NCBI GenBank assembly: GCA_023387815.1
Contig: JAEWHK010000072.1
Location: forward strand, 1 to 64,000
Length of the DNA: 64,000 nucleotides
Origin: Pseudomonadota bacterium
GTDB taxonomy: Bacteria > Pseudomonadota > Gammaproteobacteria > Burkholderiales > Burkholderiaceae_B
Direction: 5' to 3'
Part shown: positions 18,561-26,914 of the stretch, piece after piece
Numbering within the stretch: the first letter of the stretch is position 1
Layout: the number at the start of each line of letters is the position of its first letter
Program-made: the position numbers and the translations under genes
The notes under the pieces: generated by a model
Database searches by the model: none
What the model saw: the letters and a program-made list of their open reading frames with translations, nothing else
Told to the model about the DNA's origin: nothing

Positions 18561-19449
18561 AACGCCCCTGCAATTCAGACTCAGACTCAGGCTCACGTTC
18601 ACGCTCTGGCAGCTCAGGAAACTGCCTGGGCAACCCATCATCCAGCGCGGTCAGTACCGGCGCACAGGCGGTGTCCAGCTTTAACGCGAGCAAAGCGTCT
18701 GCACGGGTCCTGCCTCTAGTGATCGCCACTATCGGTTTACCCTGGGCCGCGGCATCGCGCACGAACCGGAATCCCGAATAGACCATCAAAGAAGAACCCA
18801 CCACAAGAACGGCGTTCGCCTGATCCAGAGCATGATAAACAGTCTGAACGCGTTCACGAGGTACCGGCTCACCGAAAAAAACCACATCCGGTTTCAGGAT
18901 ACCGCCACAGCGTGTACAGGGTGGCACCCGGAATGTTGAGAAATCAGATTCAAGATCCACATCCCCATCCGGGCCCATGACAGCAGTCAGTTTCACCCAC
19001 TCAGGATTCTCGGCCTGCAACCGGTGCTGATAATCAATACGATCGAACCGGCATCCACAATTCATGCAGACGATCTGCGCCAGTGAACCGTGCAACTCAA
19101 CCAGTCGCGACTGCCCTGCCTGGTGATGAAAGCCGTCGACGTTCTGCGTCACCAGCAGGCCGATATATCCTTTGTCTTCCAGGGATTTTAGGGCGGTGTG
19201 CGCCGCGTTCGGGCGACCCGCAGAAAAATAGCGCCAGCCCACCATACTGCGCGCCCAGTAGCGCTGGCGGGCAGGCTCGCCGCTCATGAACTGCTGGAAT
19301 GTCATGGGCGGCGGTCGCATCCAGGCACCTTCGATATCCCGATAGGCTGGAATACCGGAATCGGTACTGCACCCGGCACCGGTGATCACCAGCAGGCCCG
19401 GATGCTGTTGCACAAAGGCCCCAAGATCTGCCAGCGCCGGCGCATCCAT
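18496..19449 (-). CDS. NAD-dependent protein deacylase, sirtuin family (class II, SIRT4-like)
   Basis: Removes acyl groups from lysines using NAD+. 317 residues with GAGCSTDSGIPAYRD, the catalytic TQNVDGFHHQAG and HG, and four zinc cysteines (CMNCGC and CTRCGG). The frame can start at a GTG at 19458, immediately after the cupin stop, but AGGTGA is well placed for the ATG at 19449, which I prefer. The last ~30 residues are Glu/Ser/Arg-rich and outside the fold. Probably cotranscribed with the cupin. Confidence 0.9.
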   Translation of the reverse strand: MDAPALADLGAFVQQHPGLLVITGAGCSTDSGIPAYRDIEGAWMRPPPMTFQQFMSGEPARQRYWARSMVGWRYFSAGRPNAAHTALKSLEDKGYIGLLVTQNVDGFHHQAGQSRLVELHGSLAQIVCMNCGCRFDRIDYQHRLQAENPEWVKLTAVMGPDGDVDLESDFSTFRVPPCTRCGGILKPDVVFFGEPVPRERVQTVYHALDQANAVLVVGSSLMVYSGFRFVRDAAAQGKPIVAITRGRTRADALLALKLDTACAPVLTALDDGLPRQFPELPEREREPESESELQGRSTSYKALQPTEKAGQWSQKMQ

Positions 19450-19458
19450 GGCAATCAC

Positions 19459-19848
19459 CTATTCGGTTGTTTTGCCGTCGAAATGCTCTTCCTGCTCGTC
19501 TTTCTTGGTTGCATGGATCACGCCATCGCGATGTTCCGGCGGACCGTAAATCGTGTACAGACGCAGTGGCTCATCGCCCGTATTGATGACATTGTGGCGG
19601 GCACCGGCCGGTACGATGACGGCATCATCATCGGCAATGCTATAGGTCTCATCGTCAATCATGACCTTGCCTTCGCCCTGCTCAATGCGGAAAAACTGAT
19701 CGTGATCCTCGTGCACCTCTGCACCAATTTCTTCGCCGGGCTGCAGGGTCATCAACACCAGCTGCAGATTTTTTCCCGTGTACAGCACCTTGCGGTAAAG
19801 ATCATTGCTTACGGTCAAATTCTCAATATCTTCAACAAACCCTTTCAT
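19459..19848 (-). CDS. Small cupin-domain protein
   Basis: 129 residues, a single cupin barrel. Motif 1 is seen as GAEVHEDHDQFFRIEQGEG (His, His, Glu metal ligands) and motif 2 as VPAGARHNVINTG (His). Such proteins bind one metal ion and act as isomerases, dioxygenases or sensors; the substrate cannot be told from sequence. An SD-like GGAG precedes the ATG. Its stop directly abuts the sirtuin reading frame. Confidence 0.85.
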   Translation of the reverse strand: MKGFVEDIENLTVSNDLYRKVLYTGKNLQLVLMTLQPGEEIGAEVHEDHDQFFRIEQGEGKVMIDDETYSIADDDAVIVPAGARHNVINTGDEPLRLYTIYGPPEHRDGVIHATKKDEQEEHFDGKTTE

Positions 19849-19904
19849 AACACATACTCCATTTGCGTAAAGAAATCCGTATCGCGGACGCGGTTAACCC
19901 GGGC

Positions 19905-20303
19905 TTACATTTCCCAGGACTGAAAAACATCATTGACAAATTTTAGCTCCAGCACCTGCTGTCCCATATCGGACTTGCCGGGACTCAGCAACCGTCCCGC
20001 AGAGTCCACCATCGGACCCACAATCGGCACAGCACCAACCACATTGCCCGCCATATTGCCGGACGACTTGCGCACATATTTGAGCGTTGTTTCATTATTG
20101 GAATTGCGGGTCATGCGATCCGGCTCACCAAACACCTGCCTGGCCTCTGATACGGTTGTCTTGTCCTTGATCAGATGGCTATTGAGGAAGGCAGGGTCAA
20201 AGTAATCGGCATTGCCCATGATATCGGTCTTGCTGGGTACGCTGCAGGCCGCCAGACCAACGCTCACAATGCAGGAGAACAGCAGCCACAGAATTTTTCT
20301 CAT
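19905..20303 (-). CDS. Putative outer-membrane lipoprotein, SmpA/BamE-like fold
   Basis: 132 residues: signal peptide (MRKILWLLFSCIVSVGLAAC) with lipobox LAAC, then a region of the type LIKDKTTVSEARQVFGEPDRM and TTLKYV, which is the BamE/OmlA-like pattern of small lipoproteins. A glycine-rich stretch (GNMAGNVVGAVPIVGPMVDS) follows. The ATG at 20303 has GGAG seven bases upstream; a GTG at 20315 is in frame but less likely. Not BamE itself as far as I can judge. Confidence 0.7.
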   Translation of the reverse strand: MRKILWLLFSCIVSVGLAACSVPSKTDIMGNADYFDPAFLNSHLIKDKTTVSEARQVFGEPDRMTRNSNNETTLKYVRKSSGNMAGNVVGAVPIVGPMVDSAGRLLSPGKSDMGQQVLELKFVNDVFQSWEM

Positions 20304-20315
20304 TTTTGACTCCAC

Positions 20316-20693
20316 ACCAGGGATCAGAATAGTTATTTGATCGATCCGGGCTCGACTTCACCCTGCCGCCAGAAACTGCCTTTGTTGCGGCGACCGTCAT
20401 ATCAGGATTATCCCACAGTTTTATGACGGGCAGAAACGGGGCCTTGTAACCAGATTCACTCAGGAGGACAGTTCGGCTTTTACTAGCTTGCGAGATTTTT
20501 CTTTTTCGCTATGATATTTATCGAATCATCAGCCTGAGTAAACCCATTGACCGAAGGTGTTTGCGAGGGACATCGACTTTACTTGCGTAAATTACCTAGC
20601 TCAGGCCTTTAGCTGGTTTTCAACGTAACAATCAACTTAATCTGCACTCATTGAAATTATTGCATTTTTGGTACTAATTGCTAAAATTCCGCC
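20316..20693. other. AT-rich gene-free stretch before the DUF6414 gene
   Basis: 378 bp without a supportable gene. From about 20460 the base composition becomes clearly AT-richer than the flanks, and it stays so through 21870, which suggests the left edge of an acquired segment. No copy of the tRNA-Asn 3' end, and no integrase, was found here. Confidence 0.4.
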
Positions 20694-20915
20694 ATGAACG
20701 TCATCAACATCCTCCTTTCGAAGTTAGCCCGAAACGGTAAGCGCACGGAAAAATTGCGAACTGTTGCTTACGAGGAGGTGATGCGCTCATTGAATGAGAG
20801 AAGCAATAGGATCCAGGAATTCAAGAATAAGTTTGACAAGGATTCTACCCGTGGCGCAAGTCTCACAAACGAAAGACAAATTTCTATTCGACTTCCTTTA
20901 TCTAGACAAAAATAG
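20694..20915 (+). CDS. Doubtful 73-residue ORF overlapping the start of the DUF6414 gene
   Basis: ATG at 20694; a basic, helical product (LLSKLARNGKRTEKL; VMRSLNERSNRIQEF). It overlaps the next gene by 65 bp in another frame. No homologue recognised. It may be a real small upstream gene coupled to the DUF6414 gene, or chance in AT-rich DNA. Confidence 0.3.
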   Translation: MNVINILLSKLARNGKRTEKLRTVAYEEVMRSLNERSNRIQEFKNKFDKDSTRGASLTNERQISIRLPLSRQK

Positions 20916-21750
20916 ATTTAATTCTTGGTACTCTCAACTGGCCGAAGATGGCTTACTGCTAACCAGTGTTAAATATTCATCTAACTGTAGCGGATCTGAT
21001 TCGGATGCAATAAGCGCAGGTCCGAAGATCGCGATGAACGTAACTCGCAGCGTAAGCGATACAACGAGTGAAGGCCAGGAAAGGCAACATTCTTTAGAAT
21101 GGGCAATCCCGATCACCGTACTTCAAAAACTTCAAGAACTATCGATGATCTCAAAAAATATTGAGTGTTCGAAGGTTGGAGATATCTTAATAGTGACCGG
21201 CATCGCTCAACTGTTAGATATAAAATTGCTTCAGAAAATGCTCGCGCCATCACTGGCGTGGATTCAGCTGAACGAGAAAACCACTTATCAAAATAAAAAG
21301 GACAATGACGAGCGAAAGCGCCAATTTGACGCAATAGGTAAACTGATAGATGCAATGCCTGGCGAACCTCAACTATACCTTCGAGACTTCACGAGTAATT
21401 GTCTGGTCTGGGCTTACTTGAAGAACGAGAATTTCGTAGTAAATGCAGATACATTAGGAATGACATACGGTTCACAGATTGCTGGACAAGTATATGTGGC
21501 AGGAACCCTGGATGCTTTGCCTGATACTTTATATGCAAACGAAAGTGATATCCCTAACGAAATTTCAGGGATTGATGCTGCGTCCATTTCAGACGACCCT
21601 GCGCACATTTCGGCAGTTGTAACTTCGGTGTCTGATGTCATTCGGCTTTTTGCCGGCCGAAAAAAGGATGCTTATGGCTTGAATCCGATAGCCATTTTTA
21701 GAGCAATACCTTTACCGGAAAATGAATCCGCTAGCCCAGTGGTTGCATAA
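20851..21750 (+). CDS. DUF6414-type protein of unknown function
   Basis: 299 residues from the GTG at 20851, where the family-like start FLFDFLYLDKNRFNSWYSQLAEDG begins (key features: YLD, then Asn/Ser and SQL). AAGGATT lies about 8 bp upstream of the GTG. An ATG at 20794 is in frame but adds a basic stretch without family resemblance. The rest contains conserved helices (WAIPITVLQKLQEL; DILIVTGIAQLLD) and a Ser/Asp-rich loop. It is soluble by appearance, with no signal peptide. Codon usage is AT-rich compared with neighbours, suggesting transfer. The biological role of DUF6414 is unknown; the family call is from memory of its N-terminal pattern. Confidence 0.6.
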   Translation: MAQVSQTKDKFLFDFLYLDKNRFNSWYSQLAEDGLLLTSVKYSSNCSGSDSDAISAGPKIAMNVTRSVSDTTSEGQERQHSLEWAIPITVLQKLQELSMISKNIECSKVGDILIVTGIAQLLDIKLLQKMLAPSLAWIQLNEKTTYQNKKDNDERKRQFDAIGKLIDAMPGEPQLYLRDFTSNCLVWAYLKNENFVVNADTLGMTYGSQIAGQVYVAGTLDALPDTLYANESDIPNEISGIDAASISDDPAHISAVVTSVSDVIRLFAGRKKDAYGLNPIAIFRAIPLPENESASPVVA

Positions 21751-21873
21751 ACCTCATAAAGCCAATTGATCTGGCGCTAATATTGGCTACGTTTTGACAT
21801 AAACTCTTACATTCAGCAAGGACCTATAACTTTGCCCCCTCCTCACATCCCAGAGTCATAAGGAGCATGAATC

Positions 21874-22152
21874 ATGTTGACCTATCCCGTCACGTTAAAG
21901 CCAGACGATAACGGTACTTTGCTTGTCGGATTTCCCGATATTCCGGAAGCAAATTCTGTTGGAGACGATGAGCAGGAAGCGCTGCTGAACGCTGAGGACG
22001 CATTGGAGGCTGCGCTAGAAATATATTTCGATAAAAAGCGCCCCATTCCTATGCCATCCAAAGTAAAGAAAGACCAGCAGGCAGTCACTCTACCGGCTTT
22101 GGCGACCGCCAAGGTCCTGCTTATGAATGAGATGTTGGCCCGGAAAGACTGA
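21874..22152 (+). CDS. HicB-family antitoxin-like protein, lacking the DNA-binding domain
   Basis: 92 residues with the HicB fold: MLTYPVTLKPDDNGTLLVGF, then FPDIPEANSVGDD and ALEAALEIYFDKKRPIPMPS. Long HicB homologues continue with a helix-turn-helix after a KVLLxNEML segment; here the protein stops at NEMLARKD. Dropping one A at 22144-22146 would continue KTELARHSEQI before another stop, resembling the start of the lost helix. No hicA toxin gene is adjacent. AAGGAG lies 10 bp before the ATG. Probably an orphan, decayed antitoxin. Confidence 0.75.
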   Translation: MLTYPVTLKPDDNGTLLVGFPDIPEANSVGDDEQEALLNAEDALEAALEIYFDKKRPIPMPSKVKKDQQAVTLPALATAKVLLMNEMLARKD

Positions 22153-22190
22153 GCTTGCGCGCCACTCTGAACAAATATAGAAAACACAAA

Positions 22191-22209
22191 AGCCACCGCG
22201 AAGGTGGCT
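22191..22209 (-). terminator. Rho-independent terminator of tRNA-Asn
   Basis: AGCCACC (22191-22197) pairs with GGTGGCT (22203-22209) across a 5-base loop. On the minus strand the stem is followed by TTTTGTGTTTT, so it ends transcription from the tRNA gene. Confidence 0.8.
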
Positions 22210-22236
22210 TAAATGCTTGATACTACTAGAGAATTT

Positions 22237-22312
22237 TGGCTCCCCGAACTGGGTTCGAACCAGTGACCTGCGGATTAACAGTCCGTCGCTCTACCGACTG
22301 AGCTATCGGGGA
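22237..22312 (-). tRNA. tRNA-Asn (anticodon GTT)
   Basis: 76 bases including an encoded CCA end. The acceptor stem TCCCCGA pairs with TCGGGGA; the D loop region AGCTCAGTCGGTAGAGC, anticodon loop CTGTTAA (anticodon GTT) and T arm GGTTCGAACC are all standard. It lies beside the AT-rich patch to its left, so it could have served as an integration target, although no flanking repeat was found. Confidence 0.98.
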
Positions 22313-22420
22313 TCAATGAAGAAAATGATTATAGACAATAATGCATGAACAATGCAAGCCCCCTATCCGCTTTTGTTTTTGTACCTTCATAAATGTTGCA
22401 GTTTTCCTACAGCGCAAACA

Positions 22421-22448
22421 AAAACACGCGACCGAAGCCGCGTGTTTT
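22421..22448. terminator. Bidirectional terminator after actP
   Basis: AAAACACGCG (22421-22430) pairs with CGCGTGTTTT (22439-22448), loop of 8. It has T runs on both strands (TTTTTTAC on plus; TTTTTGTTT on minus) and ends the yjcH-actP transcript. Confidence 0.8.
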
Positions 22449-22470
22449 TTACTAACCGCTATCAGCGTGT

Positions 22471-24189
22471 TTAGTGCACTGATGCCCTGGAACTGCCAAT
22501 ACCCGTTTCGGCACGTACGCGTTGTGCGTCGTACGCGGCGATATCGACGGCTGCGCGCTTGCTCTTGTCTGTAATAGAGAAGAACCAGATACCCACGAAA
22601 GCAATAATCATGGAGAACAGCGCTGGCGATTTATACGGGAACAGCGCACTGCCTGCCGGATTGCCCAGGGTAACTTCCCACACGTCTGGCGACACAATGG
22701 TCAGCACAACGGAAGAAATCAGGCCCAGGAAACCGCCAATCACAGCGCCGCGTGTGGTCATTTTTTTCCACATAATAGACAGGAAAAGAACCGGGAAATT
22801 GGCCGAAGCCGCAATCGCGAATGCGAGCGAGACCATGAAGGCCACATTCTGTTTCTCAAACAGAATGCCAAGCAGGATTGCCAGAATACCCAGTACAAAA
22901 GTCGTGATGCGGGAAACCTTCAGCTCTGTAGCCGAATCCACATTGCCGTGGCGGAACACAGAGGCATACAGGTCATGCGACACGGCAGACGCCCCGGAAA
23001 GTGTCAACCCGGCAACCACGGCCAGAATGGTGGCAAACGCCACAGCCGAGATAAAGCCCAGGAAGATATGTCCGCCAACCGCATCGGCAAGATGGACCGC
23101 AGCCATATTTGCGCCACCAAGCAGACCGCCTTTGGCATCCAGGAAGGTCGGGTTCGTTGACACATAAATGATTGCGCCAAAACCAATGATGAAGGTAAGC
23201 ACGTAGAAGTAACCAATCCACGTGGTTGCCCAGAACACGGATTTACGCGCTTCCTTGGCATTGGGAACGGTAAAGAACCGCATCAGAATATGAGGCAGAC
23301 CGGCAGTACCGAACATGAGCGCCATGCCGAAGGAAATGGCCGAGATCGGATCCTTGATGAAGGAGCCCGGTCCCATAATGGACATGCCCGCCGCCTGCGC
23401 CTCTTCAGCTGTTTTGCCCGCTGCCTGTGCACCAGCAGCTTTGACTTCAACGGCCTTGGCAAACATGGCTTCAAAAGAGAAGTTGTTCAGCTTCATGACC
23501 ATGAACGCCATGAACGTCGCGCCCGACAGCAGCATCACGGCCTTGATGATTTGTACCCATGTGGTTGCAGTCATCCCGCCGAAAAGGACATAGACCATCA
23601 TCAGCACGCCAACGATAACGACCGCGATCCAGTAGTCCAGGCCGAAAAGCAGTTTGATCAGTTGCCCTGCTCCCACCATCTGTGCAATCAGATAGAACAG
23701 TACGACGACGATGGTACCGCAAGCGGCGAACGTCCGTACCGGCGCCTGAGCGAAGCGGTAGCTTGCCACGTCGGCAAAGGTAAATCGTCCCAGATTGCGC
23801 AGACGTTCTGCCATCAGGAACATAATGATTGGCCAGCCAACAAGGAACCCGATGGAATAGATCAGGCCGTCATAGCCACTGGCCATGACCTGTGCCGCGA
23901 TACCCAGAAAGGAGGCAGCAGACATATAGTCACCGGCAATGGCCAGGCCATTCTGGAATCCGGTGATTCCGCCGCCGGCTGTGTAGAAGTCAGAAGCCGA
24001 CTTGGTTCTTGCCGCTGCCCACTTAGTGATGAAAAGCGTCAGCCCAACAAAAACGACGAACATAATGATCGCCGTGAGATTGACTTGCTGTTTGCTGGTT
24101 TCCCCGATTGCATCGGCTCCGTATGCCAGAGATAAAAACAAACCGGTAAAGGCAATACCGATAAGAAAACGCGATACACCTTTATTCAT
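22471..24189 (-). CDS. actP: Cation/acetate symporter ActP
   Basis: Solute:sodium symporter family permease for acetate and similar short carboxylates. 572 residues with ~13 transmembrane helices; family blocks DFYTAGGGITGFQNGLAIAGDYMSAASFLG and SYRFAQAPVRTFAA (here described by key residues Gly/Asp/Ala), plus the late PVLFLSIMWKKMTTRGAV. The first helix region (FLIGIAFTGLFLSLAYGADA) is the usual N-terminus. The start overlaps the yjcH stop by 8 bp, so the two form one operon. Confidence 0.95.
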   Translation of the reverse strand: MNKGVSRFLIGIAFTGLFLSLAYGADAIGETSKQQVNLTAIIMFVVFVGLTLFITKWAAARTKSASDFYTAGGGITGFQNGLAIAGDYMSAASFLGIAAQVMASGYDGLIYSIGFLVGWPIIMFLMAERLRNLGRFTFADVASYRFAQAPVRTFAACGTIVVVLFYLIAQMVGAGQLIKLLFGLDYWIAVVIVGVLMMVYVLFGGMTATTWVQIIKAVMLLSGATFMAFMVMKLNNFSFEAMFAKAVEVKAAGAQAAGKTAEEAQAAGMSIMGPGSFIKDPISAISFGMALMFGTAGLPHILMRFFTVPNAKEARKSVFWATTWIGYFYVLTFIIGFGAIIYVSTNPTFLDAKGGLLGGANMAAVHLADAVGGHIFLGFISAVAFATILAVVAGLTLSGASAVSHDLYASVFRHGNVDSATELKVSRITTFVLGILAILLGILFEKQNVAFMVSLAFAIAASANFPVLFLSIMWKKMTTRGAVIGGFLGLISSVVLTIVSPDVWEVTLGNPAGSALFPYKSPALFSMIIAFVGIWFFSITDKSKRAAVDIAAYDAQRVRAETGIGSSRASVH

Positions 24190-24502
24190 GAGATACTCCT
24201 ACATCGTTCAACAGACTTCTTTCCATCGCGTCAAATTTCGAGTTTGCGATAAGAATATAGATGCCTGTCAACGCGATGATCAGGATCATCAGGCCGAAGC
24301 CTACAGGAATACCCCAGGTCATGGCACCGCCACTGATCGATTGGGCGAAGAGCACTTTATCGAATGCAATAATGCCGATGAAACCAATGTAATAAGCGAC
24401 AAGAATGATGACGGAAAAGACCCAGCCGTAAGTACTGCGAGTCTTTGTCAACTCCTTGTATTTCGGGTTTGCCATCACCCTTTGAACGATATCATCACTC
24501 AT
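24182..24502 (-). CDS. yjcH: DUF485 membrane protein YjcH
   Basis: 106 residues with two transmembrane helices and the DUF485 pattern (RVMANPKYKELTKTRSTYGW). It is the constant small partner encoded before actP; its role in acetate uptake is not settled. GGAGG lies 6-8 bp before the ATG. The 242 bp upstream separate it from the last gene of the mxa operon; they contain a hairpin (TGTCAGA at 24657-24663 with TCTGACA at 24673-24679) and no gene. Confidence 0.9.
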   Translation of the reverse strand: MSDDIVQRVMANPKYKELTKTRSTYGWVFSVIILVAYYIGFIGIIAFDKVLFAQSISGGAMTWGIPVGFGLMILIIALTGIYILIANSKFDAMERSLLNDVGVSHE

Positions 24503-24744
24503 ATGATTCCTCCCAGAACGTATCGTTGATTTGATTAATGTACTGTTATTTATTTACGCGGCAAGCCTCACCGTTTTACCTGCAGCCTTTTAATTGCGCA
24601 ATTAGTGTTAAACCCTAGCAGACCCTTCCACAACGGGAAAGGTTTTTAACCGGAGCTGTCAGAGTGCAGACTTCTGACAACAGTGGCCACGATGCCGGTA
24701 ACCGAACTTATCAAATCATGACCGGATATCGAAGGTTCAGAAAT

Positions 24745-25374
24745 TCAGGCGATCACAAGATTGCCACGACTTCCCGCAGCCAAATCACCAGTATCGCCAT
24801 TGAGCAGCATCTCATGAAACAGTTGAAGCTGACTTTTGTGCAGCATGTTGATGGGGCAAGCGATCTGGCGTGCGTATCGTTCGAAATGCGCATTCAGTAC
24901 GCCATCGCGGATATGCTGTCCGATATCAGCATTCGGGAAAAAGGGTTGCGTCTTGATCAGCACCAGCCGCTCAGCCTTCAGATGATTGGCAAGCCAGGCG
25001 GCAATACAATCAGACGACATGTAAACTGACGTAAGTTCATCCGCCTGGTCCCGCATCAAATACAGCGGCATCCAGACAGCCACTCCACCCCGTTGCAGCA
25101 CGTCGCGAATCGCGCTGGCATTGACAGCAGGCGTTAACTGCGGCGCAAGTGCGGTCAGCATCAAACCATACTGGGCCCGGGCAAGAACCAGCATATTGTG
25201 CGCCACCAGACTGTCAAAGTGCCACTGGCGTTGCATGTCGCGGATAAACTCTACACCCCCCCATCGCCCCGGCACAATAATCACTCGTCCCCCGCCTAAC
25301 GTTCCCAGCTTGGTAATCCACTGCTGCAGCGTTTGATCATGCGCCAGATTTCCGTCAACTTTTACGACCCACAT
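24745..25374 (-). CDS. MfnE-like amino-acid-kinase-fold protein at the end of the mxa operon
   Basis: 209 residues of the aspartate/glutamate/uridylate kinase fold, closest in pattern to COG2054 kinases (MfnE) that phosphorylate an aminomethylfuran intermediate in methanofuran-type cofactor synthesis. The start MWVVKVDGN corresponds to the family MWVVKLGGS; HNMLVLARAQYGLML and SSDCIAAWLANHL also match. Glycine-rich loops are changed (VDGN instead of LGGS; PGRWGGVEF instead of PGGGPFAD), so activity is uncertain. The ATG at 25374 has an excellent ribosome site (GGAGGGGAGT). It begins 20 bp after the beta-propeller gene. No other tetrahydromethanopterin-type genes are in the window. Confidence 0.65.
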   Translation of the reverse strand: MWVVKVDGNLAHDQTLQQWITKLGTLGGGRVIIVPGRWGGVEFIRDMQRQWHFDSLVAHNMLVLARAQYGLMLTALAPQLTPAVNASAIRDVLQRGGVAVWMPLYLMRDQADELTSVYMSSDCIAAWLANHLKAERLVLIKTQPFFPNADIGQHIRDGVLNAHFERYARQIACPINMLHKSQLQLFHEMLLNGDTGDLAAGSRGNLVIA

Positions 25375-25394
25375 ACTCCCCTCCCGGCATTTGT

Positions 25395-26384
25395 TTATTC
25401 TTTTTTGCAAAATGAACGGGTGGCAACAATCCGCGGCCCTTCGTCCACTTTTATTTTTTTGCTGACTTGTCCCGTAGCCAGATCAACAACCGCCACCGCA
25501 TCATCAAACCACGAAGCCACGTATGCCCGATTGTTCGCAATGGCAACACCCTCAGGATAGCGCCCGACCTTGACCGCGGGCTGCACCACGGTGCCGTCAG
25601 CATTGATACGCTGCAATACCCCTCTTTGCTGGGCGGTAACCCAGGCCTGCTGTCCGTCTTGCGTCACGGCAATCCCGTAGGGCATGGCTTCCATTTTTGC
25701 GTGCCAGGTTTCCCGATGCGACCCGGACTCAAGCCGACTCAATGTGTTGTCTTTGACATTGGCTACATAAATCTGGTCGTCATGGCTTGCCAGAGCAAAT
25801 GGTGATGCGCCGACTGGCACGCTATACAAAGACTTCCAGGCAAGTGCATCGATGACACTGACCGAACCGCTTTCTCTGTTGGCAACGTACAGACGTCGAC
25901 ACGCAGCGTCCAATGTCAGCCCTGCCGGCGAAGCGCCCACGGTGAGCCGGCCACTTTCCTTGCCAGTCTCCACATCAATTCGTACCACGGCATTGTCTTT
26001 CCAGTCAGAAACAAACAGCGATGTCTCATCCGGAGAAAGGGTTGCAGCAAAGGGCTCTCCAGGAAAATCATGGACTTTCAGCACCTGACCCGACTTCAGG
26101 TCAAGAACCGAAATTTTGGCCAGATCCGGATGCGTCACATAAGCACGACTTCCGTCTCTGTTGACGGCAACAAATACAGGCTTATCCGGAACGCTGATTT
26201 GTTGCACGACGCTGTCGGTCTGCACATCAACAATGCTGACCGAACTGCCTTCCTGACTGGCAATATAGATGTACTTCTCCGGGGCGGACCCGGCCGGCCA
26301 CGCGTTCCCGCAGCTGAGCATCAACAGACACATCAACAGTGTTCCGCGTATTCCGGCCCGCGTACAGATATTGCCTTGCCTCAT
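25395..26384 (-). CDS. Periplasmic YVTN-type beta-propeller protein linked to PQQ-dependent metabolism
   Basis: 329 residues: signal peptide, then about seven repeats of the YVTN type (IYIASQEGSSVSIVDVQTD; SLFVSDWKDNAVVRIDVETG; LYVANRESGSVSVID; IYVANVKDNTLSRL; AYVASWFDDAVAVVDLATG). Proteins of this family often accompany PQQ-dependent dehydrogenase clusters, with unproven roles. It lies 2 bp after mxaD and is probably part of the mxa operon. Confidence 0.78.
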   Translation of the reverse strand: MRQGNICTRAGIRGTLLMCLLMLSCGNAWPAGSAPEKYIYIASQEGSSVSIVDVQTDSVVQQISVPDKPVFVAVNRDGSRAYVTHPDLAKISVLDLKSGQVLKVHDFPGEPFAATLSPDETSLFVSDWKDNAVVRIDVETGKESGRLTVGASPAGLTLDAACRRLYVANRESGSVSVIDALAWKSLYSVPVGASPFALASHDDQIYVANVKDNTLSRLESGSHRETWHAKMEAMPYGIAVTQDGQQAWVTAQQRGVLQRINADGTVVQPAVKVGRYPEGVAIANNRAYVASWFDDAVAVVDLATGQVSKKIKVDEGPRIVATRSFCKKE

Positions 26385-26386
26385 TA

Positions 26387-26914
26387 CTACTTACCTTCTA
26401 CGGTCTTTTTCAGCCCGGCAAGACCGTCTTTGAAAAATGCGTTCATTGCCTGGATTGCGGCTTCATCATTCAGATTCTCTGGTGGCTCGTTGCTCGTGTC
26501 ACCTCTATAAAATCGGCCGATCCACGACACCTTGCTGCCATCGCCTTCAGGTTCTACGGTAAGCGTGGCCGAATAAGAGCTGACGGGTAAGGCCTCAAGA
26601 TTCTCACCGTCCATTCGGTAGCTATATGTCAATTTCTCGGCATCATACTCATCCAGGCTTTCCTTGATCACGCCTTTTTCGAGTGTCAGCTCACGCACCG
26701 ATCCCGGTTTGTTCTCCTGGGTAGCGCTGCTCTTGCTGACGTCCGGATGCCATTGCGAGATCCCGCCAAAACCTCCGGCCTTTTCCCATACTTTCGCGGG
26801 CGGCGCGGTAATATTGACGGTCTCCTCTACTTTTTTTGGCGTCGGACCATGCGCCAGCGCCTGCGCTGAAAGACATGCGGAAAAAAACAAGGTGGCAATG
26901 GTTGCTTTATTCAA
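26387..26914 (-). CDS. mxaD: MxaD-like periplasmic SRPBCC-domain protein
   Basis: 175 residues: signal peptide ending QALA, then an SRPBCC/polyketide-cyclase-like fold (VNITAPPAKVWEKAGGFGGISQWHPDV). MxaD is known in methylotrophs as a periplasmic 17-kDa protein needed for full methanol oxidation rate, perhaps aiding contact of methanol dehydrogenase with cytochrome cL. The start codon is TTG at 26914, directly after the mxaL stop TAA; AAGGAG six bases upstream supports it. Confidence 0.85.
   Translation of the reverse strand: MNKATIATLFFSACLSAQALAHGPTPKKVEETVNITAPPAKVWEKAGGFGGISQWHPDVSKSSATQENKPGSVRELTLEKGVIKESLDEYDAEKLTYSYRMDGENLEALPVSSYSATLTVEPEGDGSKVSWIGRFYRGDTSNEPPENLNDEAAIQAMNAFFKDGLAGLKKTVEGK

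Noticed and set aside
20316..22312. tRNA-Asn-targeted genomic island with attachment repeats
   Set aside because: No copy of the tRNA 3' end and no integrase gene were found near the AT-rich patch.
23290..24135. 281-codon plus-strand ORF
   Set aside because: Antisense to actP; highly charged product typical of the reverse of a membrane protein gene.
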